Positions 1 through 5,863 of a stretch of 7,369 nucleotides of DNA are shown piece by piece. The DNA is from MGNI01 sp964353875 (GTDB lineage: Bacteria > Chloroflexota > Anaerolineae > Anaerolineales > E44-bin32), in the NCBI GenBank assembly GCA_964353875.1, contig CAYGXU010000143.1, positions 1 through 7,369 on the forward strand, read 5' to 3'. Under the pieces are notes generated by a model. The model was given only the letters and a program-made list of their open reading frames with translations, was not told where the DNA came from and did no database searches. The position numbers and the translations under genes were made by a program. The number at the start of each line of letters is the position of its first letter. The stretch's first letter is position 1.

Positions 1-223
1 TGCTTCAGACAGAACTGGAGTTGGCGAAAGCTGTTCTCGTAAATGTAGGAACTGCTCTTTTGGAATGGTCCCACACCGTTATCTCCCTCAGCACGGCAAT
101 ATGCAACATCAGATGGAATACACCCGTAAGCCACTACATGAATATCAGTCCTGTGGTGCGAGATCAGGCTCCTTTCCAACCCGAAAAACAGGGAATTCTC
201 CTCATGGATCGATTCGAATTTCG
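1..223. other. Unassigned left-edge segment, open in two antisense frames
   Basis: I recognise no protein here. One minus-strand frame is free of stops from about 257 to the window edge but has no ATG; the only possible starts are TTG (177-179) and GTG (132-134), neither with a well-placed Shine-Dalgarno. One plus-strand frame is also open from the left edge to a TAA at 225-227, which would end tail-to-tail with the protease stop at 224-226. Either could be the end of a gene lying mostly outside the window, or the remains of one. Codon choice looks plausible in both, so I cannot decide between them. Confidence 0.2.
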
Positions 224-1372
224 CTAAGACCGCCCTCGTGAAAAAATCAAGCTCTTTGCCTCAAGCAATTCAGGCTGCCTCGAGAATAACCGGTAGGCTT
301 CATTGAGGTCTCTGCTAGTAATCAAGCCAAGAAACTGTCCCTCATGGACCACAGGGAGAGCATCCAACTGTTGTTCCATAAACCTTTGCTGAACTTGGAA
401 AAGCGCAGCGGATGGATCTACCGGTTCGATGTTGGTTGCCATCACCTGGGCTATAGGAGTTGCAGGACTATATCGGTTGAGCGCATCGATAAGCGCAGTA
501 TGGGTGATCAATCCCACAAGGTTGTCATTGTCACAAATCGGGAAATCGGCCTGAAAAGAATTCAGGGTCATGTCCACTGCATCCTGCAAGGTTGAATCGG
601 GGTGAAGTGCCTTTGCGTGCCGTGAAAAAGCCTGTTCAACTTTGAGACCATTGAATACGCTCCGCAATTGCACCAATTGACCTTCTTGCCCAGCTCCGAT
701 GAAGATGAAAATGGCAACCAGGATCAAGAAAAATCCGCCACCTAAAAAGCCATACAGTCCCAGCAGGAAAGCCATCCCCTGTCCAATCGTCACTGCAATC
801 GAGGTCGCACGAGGATAGCTTAATCTCGTTGCCAGGAGAGCTCGCAGTACTCGCCCTCCATCCATGGGAAACGCAGGTAGCAAATTAAACAGGCCCAAAA
901 ACAGATTGGAGATGAACACATAACCAAATACAGAAGCCAAACTCGCACTGGCGATTCCTGAGAGCGTTGCGGACATATTGATCAAGTTCAGCCCATTACC
1001 GAAAAGCAACGCTGCTAGTGTAAGCACAATGGCCAATCCGAAATTTACCAAAGGACCCGCTATCGCAATCACGAATTCTTGTAGGGGTTGCTCAGGGATT
1101 CGTGCCAATTGCGCGACACCGCCGATAGGCAGCAACACGATTTGTTTTACAGGAACCCCATAGTAGCGCGCAGCAGCACTATGACCCAACTCATGCAAAA
1201 CAACGATGGTAAAGAGAAGGAGAGTCACAATAATACCAAAAACGGCTCCGCGCAAACCCTGATTGGCTAACAGACCAAACTGAATTGCAGCCCATACCAG
1301 GATAAGCGGAAATGTAATATGCATCCGAATGTCAATCCCTCGAACGCTGAATAATCGAATAGAATTACCCAT
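224..1372 (-). CDS. Site-2 protease family (M50) membrane metalloprotease with CBS pair
   Basis: A 382-residue intramembrane zinc metalloprotease that probably cleaves a membrane-anchored regulator inside the bilayer. The zinc motif HELGH is at residues 60-64 within a hydrophobic segment. The second metal-ligand region reads NLLPAFPMDGGR (163-174), with D171 as the expected third ligand. Hydrophobic segments lie near 17-38, 43-64, 100-126, 145-166 and 195-228. Two CBS-type segments follow (about 246-300 and 305-362), the usual design of the SpoIVFB-like S2P-CBS subgroup, where the pair is thought to sense nucleotides. The start is supported by TTGGAGG (1379-1385, read on the minus strand) six bases before the ATG. 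No anti-sigma factor or other obvious substrate is adjacent, so the substrate is unknown. Family assignment is firm; the physiological role is not. Confidence 0.95.
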   Translation of the reverse strand: MGNSIRLFSVRGIDIRMHITFPLILVWAAIQFGLLANQGLRGAVFGIIVTLLLFTIVVLHELGHSAAARYYGVPVKQIVLLPIGGVAQLARIPEQPLQEFVIAIAGPLVNFGLAIVLTLAALLFGNGLNLINMSATLSGIASASLASVFGYVFISNLFLGLFNLLPAFPMDGGRVLRALLATRLSYPRATSIAVTIGQGMAFLLGLYGFLGGGFFLILVAIFIFIGAGQEGQLVQLRSVFNGLKVEQAFSRHAKALHPDSTLQDAVDMTLNSFQADFPICDNDNLVGLITHTALIDALNRYSPATPIAQVMATNIEPVDPSAALFQVQQRFMEQQLDALPVVHEGQFLGLITSRDLNEAYRLFSRQPELLEAKSLIFSRGRS

Positions 1373-1413
1373 TTTGTGCCTCCAATCGTCTATTGCATGA
1401 CGACTTCATTGTC

Positions 1414-1422
1414 AGTATATCA
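1414..1422 (-). promoter_or_regulatory. Candidate extended -10 promoter of the S2P gene
   Basis: On the minus strand this reads TGATATACT, fitting the extended -10 pattern TGnTATAnT. It lies about 42 bases upstream of the ATG, just downstream of an AT-rich tract (about 1423-1445). No good -35 hexamer is seen 16-18 bases upstream, as is usual for extended -10 promoters. Assigned by eye only. Confidence 0.4.
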
Positions 1423-1503
1423 AGATTATTATTAATATTACGATAGATTTTGTCCAATATTTATCAGAGTACTTCAACGATAAGGAAATTGACATCCTTC
1501 TAC

Positions 1504-1656
1504 ATGGCACAGAATGAACCAACCAATACAGGTTTTGTCACTCCGTCCATTTCAGGCCAAGAAACGGATACTTCTACACTCCCATACGGGAAGCCGTTGG
1601 ACTCCGGCCAAAACAAATCATCCCATCTTCAGGAATTCTATAAAAAACTCGGTTGA
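1504..1656 (+). CDS. Doubtful small ORF, 50 codons
   Basis: An ATG-started frame coding for a hydrophilic peptide rich in Ser, Thr, Gln and Pro, ending in QEFYKKLG. No hydrophobic segment or known motif is visible. The nearest purine-rich stretch (AAGGA, 1482-1486) is about 17 bases before the ATG, too far for a normal ribosome binding site. A TTG at 1450 would extend the same frame by 18 codons without better support. It ends just before the palindromic repeat at 1664-1735. It may be a real small gene, a remnant or chance; chance is the more likely reading. Confidence 0.2.
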   Translation: MAQNEPTNTGFVTPSISGQETDTSTLPYGKPLDSGQNKSSHLQEFYKKLG

Positions 1657-1663
1657 TACGTAC

Positions 1664-1735
1664 GTAAGGACGAAGCATTCACTGATTAGCTTGAAATCTC
1701 CTGGGAATAACTGACAGTGAATGCTTCGTCCCTAC
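1664..1735. repeat. Palindromic intergenic repeat with 21-nt arms
   Basis: The 17-nt core GGACGAAGCATTCACTG (1668-1684) recurs as its exact reverse complement at 1715-1731. Extending outward by four bases (gtaa at 1664-1667 against ctac at 1732-1735) gives 21-nt arms with a single mismatch, enclosing a 30-nt loop (1685-1714). There is no T-tract after either arm, so an intrinsic terminator is unlikely. The form fits a short dispersed palindromic element (MITE- or REP-like). From memory, GTAGGGNCGAAGCATTC-like words recur in spacers of some Chloroflexota and cyanobacteria; I cannot verify that here. Confidence 0.8.
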
Positions 1736-2103
1736 TCTCCGCAACAATGTGAATGTTAAAGAAAAAATAGGGCTGACCTTTTGGGACATCCTCCGCCAAA
1801 AAACGCTGGGTCGGTCATTGTTGTAGTTTTCAGGTCCGCTTTCATGGATACTTAGGTTTTGTTTGTATCAATGGGAATAGGCCGATGTGTTTTCAAAGTA
1901 GTCGTTGATAGCGGTCACCTGCCGCCAGGGCGCATCAGAAATTCCTCTGCCTATGATTGGAAGGATAGATTTCCATACCCGCCCGAAAAAGACTACAAAA
2001 TCAAAACGGGTAAGGATGGATACTCTTCCTCCTTTAAGGACCGAATGGGGTCTCTTATCTGAGTAGAAAATAATTCAAGCTATCATTTTCATTTGACCGA
2101 GAA
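1736..2103. other. Intergenic stretch with no supported gene
   Basis: I see no convincing gene. A plus-strand frame is open from a TTG at 1859 to a TGA at 2062 (67 residues), but it has no ribosome binding site and no recognisable motif. A small stem TTTTGG (1779-1784) / CCAAAA (1796-1801) is present and of doubtful meaning. The stretch could contain decayed coding sequence. Confidence 0.4.
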
Positions 2104-2328
2104 TTAGAAAAGACCTCTTAAGACCATGAGAAACCCAAAGGTCGCTATCGGAATACCCACGATCGCGCCTATGACTGTAAGGCTTACAAGAACGCCAACA
2201 ATCATCAATACAATGCCTAAGATGATCGCTACCAATCGGCCTGTAAATTCCAGAATAAGCGTAAGCAAACGCCACAATGCTGTAAAAGGCCATAAGATCC
2301 AGGGGGTACGCTTTTTTTCCTGCGACAT
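2104..2328 (-). CDS. Small hydrophobic membrane protein, unknown function
   Basis: A 74-residue protein that I cannot assign to a characterised family. Residues 1-8 are polar and basic (MSQEKKRT). A Trp-rich, amphipathic or membrane-associated segment follows at about 10-29. Two Gly-, Ile- and Val-rich hydrophobic stretches (about 32-50 and 52-70) then form a probable transmembrane hairpin, ending in a short RGLF tail. The ribosome binding site AAAGGAG (2335-2341, minus strand) lies six bases before the ATG and favours this start strongly over the overlapping 89-residue frame that begins further upstream. It stands alone, divergent from the lipid operon. Similar short 'hypothetical' membrane proteins are, as I recall, common in related genomes. 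A role in the envelope is only a guess from composition. Confidence 0.8.
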   Translation of the reverse strand: MSQEKKRTPWILWPFTALWRLLTLILEFTGRLVAIILGIVLMIVGVLVSLTVIGAIVGIPIATFGFLMVLRGLF

Positions 2329-2527
2329 CTCTTTCTCCTTTCATTGATCATTGAAGAACATGGGCTTTCTTTCAGGCAATATTCATTGACAGATCATCGA
2401 TAACTTACTGCTCCATTTTAACTTATATCGAGCTCCATATTTCAGAACGCAATGTAGATCCTCGAATTTGTATATCTTTCACTTGCTTTCACTGGAGTAG
2501 GTTAAACCTTCGATGCGGTAGAATCGC

Positions 2528-2553
2528 ACCAGGCCACGATGAAGTGGCCTGGT
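2528..2553. repeat. Perfect 10-bp hairpin in the divergent spacer
   Basis: ACCAGGCCAC (2528-2537) pairs exactly with GTGGCCTGGT (2544-2553) around a six-base loop. A smaller stem, TGCG/CGCA, lies just to its left (about 2514-2528). Neither strand has a T-run directly after the stem, so it is not a standard terminator. It could be an operator, part of a small RNA, or an insulator between divergent promoters. Confidence 0.7.
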
Positions 2554-2600
2554 CGAGAGTGAAATTTTCAGACAGTAGTTGCTACTTGTCTACAAAATAA

Positions 2601-2632
2601 CATCCAACATCGGTTTTTTCATCCCACATTGG
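2601..2632 (+). repeat. Paired 13-nt direct repeats upstream of the lipid operon promoter
   Basis: CATCCAACATCGG (2601-2613) and CATCCCACATTGG (2620-2632) match at 11 of 13 positions. They start 19 bases apart, roughly two helical turns, on the same face of the helix. They end about 30 bases before the candidate -10, where activator sites often lie. A binding role is inferred. Confidence 0.4.
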
Positions 2633-2661
2633 GGGGATTTCACACCTCCTCGTTCATTATC

Positions 2662-2670
2662 TGCTATAAA
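2662..2670 (+). promoter_or_regulatory. Candidate extended -10 promoter of the lipid operon
   Basis: TGCTATAAA fits the extended -10 pattern, with no recognisable -35 hexamer about 17 bases upstream. A start near 2677 would give a leader of roughly 205 bases carrying two hairpins (2690-2711 and 2727-2744). Assigned by eye. Confidence 0.4.
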
Positions 2671-2689
2671 CTACCTACGAATAAACGTT

Positions 2690-2711
2690 TTTAAGGCGAA
2701 TTTGCCTTAAA
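2690..2711 (+). promoter_or_regulatory. Leader hairpin 1
   Basis: TTTAAGGC (2690-2697) pairs exactly with GCCTTAAA (2704-2711) around a six-base loop. It would lie within about 15 bases of the 5' end of the lipid operon transcript. An RNA-stability or regulatory role is inferred; as DNA it could equally be an operator. Confidence 0.5.
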
Positions 2712-2726
2712 TCATTGATAATTAAA

Positions 2727-2744
2727 GCGAAAATTTATTTTCGC
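2727..2744 (+). promoter_or_regulatory. Leader hairpin 2
   Basis: GCGAAAA (2727-2733) pairs exactly with TTTTCGC (2738-2744) around the loop TTTA. It sits 15 bases after leader hairpin 1. No T-tract follows, so attenuation by a simple terminator is not indicated. Confidence 0.5.
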
Positions 2745-2881
2745 GCTAGGGGGCTAACTTGTGCCAATCGACGGTGTTACATAACTATGGAACCTCATTA
2801 GAATCATGCGTATATGTTCATATCCACCATTTTCGAGGACCTCATGATCATCAAAACCCACCAAAAGGAGTCCATATTCCA

Positions 2882-3820
2882 ATGACGAAATACATGATCA
2901 TCCTTAATCCCATCTCTGGTCGTGGAACAGGAGAACGGTCTGCTCCAATTATTGAAAGCACACTAAAGGATTACGGTTTGGATTTTGATCTTGTTCGCAC
3001 AGAACATCCCTGGCATGCAGCTGAGCTGGCTCGCACCGGAGTCAAGAAGGGATATGATGTGATTGTAGCGGCCAGTGGTGATGGCACTGCGAACGAAACC
3101 CTCAACGGGGTGATCAAGGCCATGGATGCCGGGGAAGGAAAGGCGGCAATGGGCTTCTTGTCTGTCGGTCGAGGGAACGACTTCGCCTACAGTGTTGGTG
3201 TTCCAAGTGACTTACTCGAGGGTTGTCGAGCGCTTGCTGAAGACCATCGTAAAGCAATCGATGTTGGCTATCTTGTGGGGGGGGATTATCCGCAGGGTCG
3301 ATATTTTGGTAATGGTGTAGGGATCGGCTTTGATGCCATCGTAGGTTTTGAGGCGTTGAAATTAAAATTCTTGCATGGGTTCGCGTCTTATCTAGTTGCC
3401 GCGCTTAAAACCATTTTCCTCTATTTCCGCGCACCCAGAATACAGATCGAACTTGATAATGAAACCTTCAGCCAAAACGCGCTCATGGTTTCCATCATGA
3501 ATGGCCTTCGGCTAGGCGGCGGTTTCCGCATGGCTCCACAATCGCAAATGGATGATGGCTTCTTTGATGTATGTATTGTGGATCAAGTCAGCCGCGCTCG
3601 TATTGCAGCTCTAATTCCTCATTTCATGAAGGGAACACAAGAGACGCAACCGGAAATAAAGACCACTCGCACAAAGCGTATTATTGTGACAGCCCTAGAT
3701 GGCAGCCTTCCTGCCCATGGCGATGGCGAGACAATATGTGTTGCAGGTGATCGGCTGGCTTTGGAGATACTCCCGCGCAAGATTGAGATGATCTGCGTAA
3801 AAACGGAGAAGAGTACATGA
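2882..3820 (+). CDS. YegS/DgkB-type lipid (diacylglycerol) kinase
   Basis: A 312-residue protein of the diacylglycerol kinase catalytic-domain superfamily, which phosphorylates diacylglycerol or related lipids with ATP at the inner membrane face. Visible motifs: NPISGRG (residues 9-15); the nucleotide loop SGDGTANE (65-72), where the family usually has GGDGT; VGRGNDFAYSVG (95-106), equivalent to the usual GTGNDFAR; the C-terminal-domain signature GGGFRMAP...MDDGFFDV (212-230); and GDGE (280-283), containing the expected catalytic Glu E283. Length suits the family. I chose the ATG at 2882 because AAAGGAG (2864-2870) precedes it and the next residues (MTKYMIILNP) are the typical N-terminus; the spacing of 11 bases is somewhat long. 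The stop overlaps the start of the acyltransferase gene. Lipid kinase identity is firm; the exact lipid substrate is not. Confidence 0.92.
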   Translation: MTKYMIILNPISGRGTGERSAPIIESTLKDYGLDFDLVRTEHPWHAAELARTGVKKGYDVIVAASGDGTANETLNGVIKAMDAGEGKAAMGFLSVGRGNDFAYSVGVPSDLLEGCRALAEDHRKAIDVGYLVGGDYPQGRYFGNGVGIGFDAIVGFEALKLKFLHGFASYLVAALKTIFLYFRAPRIQIELDNETFSQNALMVSIMNGLRLGGGFRMAPQSQMDDGFFDVCIVDQVSRARIAALIPHFMKGTQETQPEIKTTRTKRIIVTALDGSLPAHGDGETICVAGDRLALEILPRKIEMICVKTEKST

Positions 3821-4527
3821 GCGTTTATGGAAAAATTGTTTCCTTCATTATTAAAAGACTGACACGGATCCTTTGCCGCGTCCATGGTGAGGAGCTGCAC
3901 AAAGTCCCCAATCAGGGACCTCTCATCATCGTTGCTAATCATGTCAATTTCCTCGAGGTGCCGGTCATCTTTACTCATCTTTTACCCAGACCAATAACGG
4001 GTTATGCCGCCTCAAAGAGCTGGAAGAACCCATTCTTTGCGTTCTTGTTTAATCGTTGGGGAGCCATTTCCATCCGACGAGGGGAATTGGATATGAGTGC
4101 AATTCGGCTTGGACTTCAGGCATTGCAGGAAGGAGCGATTCTTGCGATTGCTCCTGAGGGGACTCGCAGTGGAAATGGACGATTACAACAAGGACGCCCG
4201 GGAGTGATTCTATTGGCCGGAAAAAGCGGTGCACCATTGCAGCCTGTCGTCTATTTCGGCGGCGAACGGTTCTGGGAAAATTTTCGCCGTTTTCGTCGAA
4301 CTGATTTCTATATTCGAGTCGGAAACCCTTTTTACCTGCAGACGAATCACACCAAAATGGACCACTCCATTCGCCAGCAAATCGTGGACGAGGTCATGTA
4401 TCAAATGGCAGCCATCTTGCCTGCCGAATATCGCGGCAAATACGCTGACTTGGAAAATGCCACAGAGCGGTATTTATCTTTCCCTCAAGGCTCTGAGAGC
4501 AATCTCCTTTTCTCAAAGGCAACATAG
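3817..4527 (+). CDS. PlsC-type lysophospholipid acyltransferase
   Basis: A 236-residue member of the 1-acyl-sn-glycerol-3-phosphate acyltransferase (PlsC/LPLAT) family, which transfers an acyl chain to lysophosphatidate or a similar lysolipid. Motif I is NHVNFLE (41-47), so the catalytic HX4D reads HX4E (H42, E47). Motif II is IRRGELD (86-92), motif III is PEGTRS (113-118), and motif IV is APLQPVVYFG (139-148). The N-terminus (IVSFIIKRLTRIL) is hydrophobic and basic and likely binds the membrane as an amphipathic helix. The ATGA overlap with the kinase stop implies translational coupling and one transcript. Both enzymes can feed the phosphatidate pool. The family assignment is secure because motifs II-IV are intact; whether the D-to-E change alters activity is unknown. 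Confidence 0.92.
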   Translation: MSVYGKIVSFIIKRLTRILCRVHGEELHKVPNQGPLIIVANHVNFLEVPVIFTHLLPRPITGYAASKSWKNPFFAFLFNRWGAISIRRGELDMSAIRLGLQALQEGAILAIAPEGTRSGNGRLQQGRPGVILLAGKSGAPLQPVVYFGGERFWENFRRFRRTDFYIRVGNPFYLQTNHTKMDHSIRQQIVDEVMYQMAAILPAEYRGKYADLENATERYLSFPQGSESNLLFSKAT

Positions 4528-4618
4528 ACCGCATCGAACCATTTGGACAACTCCCCATGTTCCTTACAACAGGTGAATACATCAGTCATCCATGCTGTGA
4601 GGGCTTTTAACGAGCCTC

Positions 4619-4627
4619 TGCTACAAT
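4619..4627 (+). promoter_or_regulatory. Candidate extended -10 promoter of the flavin oxidoreductase gene
   Basis: TGCTACAAT fits the extended -10 pattern and lies about 83 bases before the ATG. Just upstream is an imperfect inverted repeat, GAGGGCT (4599-4605) / AGCCTC (4613-4618), in the usual -35 area, which could be an operator. This argues for transcription separate from the lipid operon. Assigned by eye. Confidence 0.4.
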
Positions 4628-4709
4628 GGGTACGATCAAGCGAATGATTTTCTGAAATAGCGGATAAATATTCTTTTCTCGGGATGGTTTCAGAAGGGAT
4701 AGGATAATC

Positions 4710-5816
4710 ATGGATTTTCTTTTTCAACCTGGAAAGATAGGCTCATTGGAACTTTCGAACCGGTTGGTCCGTTCTGCCACCGCAGAGAGAATGGCAGATC
4801 GAGAAGGTCGACCAAAAAAAGAATTGAGACAGCTTTACCAACAATTAGCTCAAGGAGGAGTGGGTCTTATTATAACTGGCCATATGTTTGTCCACCCCTC
4901 GGGCAAAGCGCATGATGAGATGACTGGTATATACGGCGATGAGTTGACACCGGCGCTGGCTGTGCTGGCCGAGACGGTTCATCAATCGAAAGCGAAGATC
5001 GTTGCACAAATCAATCATGGGGGGTTGCAGTGCAGCGACGAAGCTGTCTCAGAACGCATAGCTCCCTCGGAAGTGACATCACCCACCTCCAACCAACAAG
5101 CCAGGGAGATCAATCAAGATGAAATTCTTGATTTGATCGATGCCTATGCGCAGGCCGCTCGAAGAGCGCAGGAAGCTGGTTTCGACGGCGTGCAAGTTCA
5201 CGCGGCCCATGGATACTTAATCAACCAATTCCTCTCCCCGGCCATAAACCATCGAACGGATCAATGGGGAGGAAATATCCATAATCGAATGCGCTTTCTC
5301 AAACAAGTGGCAAAGTTAATTCGACAGCAAGTCGGCCCGGATTACCCCATGCTAATCAAACTGGGGATGATGGATGGTGTTGAAGGCGGTCTTACATTGG
5401 AAGAGAGCATCCAAGTCGTAACTGCGTTGGTAGACATGGATTTCGATGCGGTTGAGATCAGTGGAGGCATTGGCGGACGAAGCATCAACAATGTGCGTAA
5501 AGGGATTCGATCCGAGTCAGAAGAAGCCTATTTTTTACCTCTAGCTCAGCAGGCTCGCAGGGCGACCCAACTGCCCATCCTTCTGGTAGGTGGATTACGC
5601 TCGAAATCCATCATGGAAAAAATCCTAGAAGACGGCCACGCAGATTTCATATCATTATGCCGCCCACTCATCTCGGAACCCAATCTTCCCAACCTATTGC
5701 GGATGGGAATAAGAGATAAATCCCGTTGTCTCTCAGCTAACAATTGCTGGCCTATTCAAGAGGATGAAGGGATTGCCTGTAAATGTCCGCATGATCGATA
5801 TAATAGTCAACAATGA
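4710..5816 (+). CDS. Old Yellow Enzyme-type NADH:flavin oxidoreductase, single barrel
   Basis: A 368-residue FMN-binding TIM-barrel reductase, expected to reduce activated C=C bonds (enones, enoates) with NAD(P)H in the cytoplasm. Features: N-terminal LFQPGKIGSLELSNRLVRSA (4-23), typical of the family; AQINHGG (99-105); the substrate-binding pair in HAAHGYL (H164, H167); the signature QFLSPAINHRTDQWGGN (173-189); and the phosphate-binding end LLVGGLRS (291-298) with SLCRPLISEP (315-324). The C-terminus has C340, C346, C357 and C359, resembling the Fe-S cluster motif of the 2,4-dienoyl-CoA reductase/trimethylamine dehydrogenase branch, but the second ligand position is A343. The additional FAD/NADPH domain of that branch is absent. 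The start has AGGA (4701-4704) five bases upstream. The substrate cannot be inferred from context. Confidence 0.93.
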   Translation: MDFLFQPGKIGSLELSNRLVRSATAERMADREGRPKKELRQLYQQLAQGGVGLIITGHMFVHPSGKAHDEMTGIYGDELTPALAVLAETVHQSKAKIVAQINHGGLQCSDEAVSERIAPSEVTSPTSNQQAREINQDEILDLIDAYAQAARRAQEAGFDGVQVHAAHGYLINQFLSPAINHRTDQWGGNIHNRMRFLKQVAKLIRQQVGPDYPMLIKLGMMDGVEGGLTLEESIQVVTALVDMDFDAVEISGGIGGRSINNVRKGIRSESEEAYFLPLAQQARRATQLPILLVGGLRSKSIMEKILEDGHADFISLCRPLISEPNLPNLLRMGIRDKSRCLSANNCWPIQEDEGIACKCPHDRYNSQQ

Positions 5817-5863
5817 TCCATTGGGCAAATCGATGCTCTCTACCTGACTATATCTACTTATAA

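Larger units (their letters stand above)
2345..2881. other. Divergent regulatory spacer rich in hairpins
   Basis: This spacer separates the small membrane protein gene (minus) from the lipid kinase operon (plus) and codes for nothing I can support. The kinase frame extends back to a TTG at 2759, but those 41 extra residues do not resemble the family's N-terminus. The spacer holds a perfect 10-bp hairpin, two direct repeats, a candidate extended -10 promoter and two more hairpins, each listed separately. No tRNA or known riboswitch consensus is recognised. Confidence 0.6.

Noticed and set aside
1859..2062. 67-residue plus-strand frame in the spacer
   Set aside because: TTG start, no ribosome binding site, no recognisable motif; treated as non-coding.
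2075..2344. 89-residue minus-strand frame over the small membrane protein gene
   Set aside because: It overlaps the ribosome binding site and whole length of the better-supported 74-residue gene in another frame and shows no protein-like pattern.
2759..2881. N-terminal extension of the lipid kinase from a TTG
   Set aside because: The extra 41 residues lack family resemblance and the ATG at 2882 has its own purine-rich site.
3619..3978. 119-residue minus-strand frame across the kinase-acyltransferase junction
   Set aside because: Antisense to two well-supported genes; no motif, no ribosome binding site.
4485..4727. 80-residue minus-strand frame between the acyltransferase and oxidoreductase genes
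   Set aside because: Overlaps the ends of both real genes and the candidate promoter; no family resemblance.
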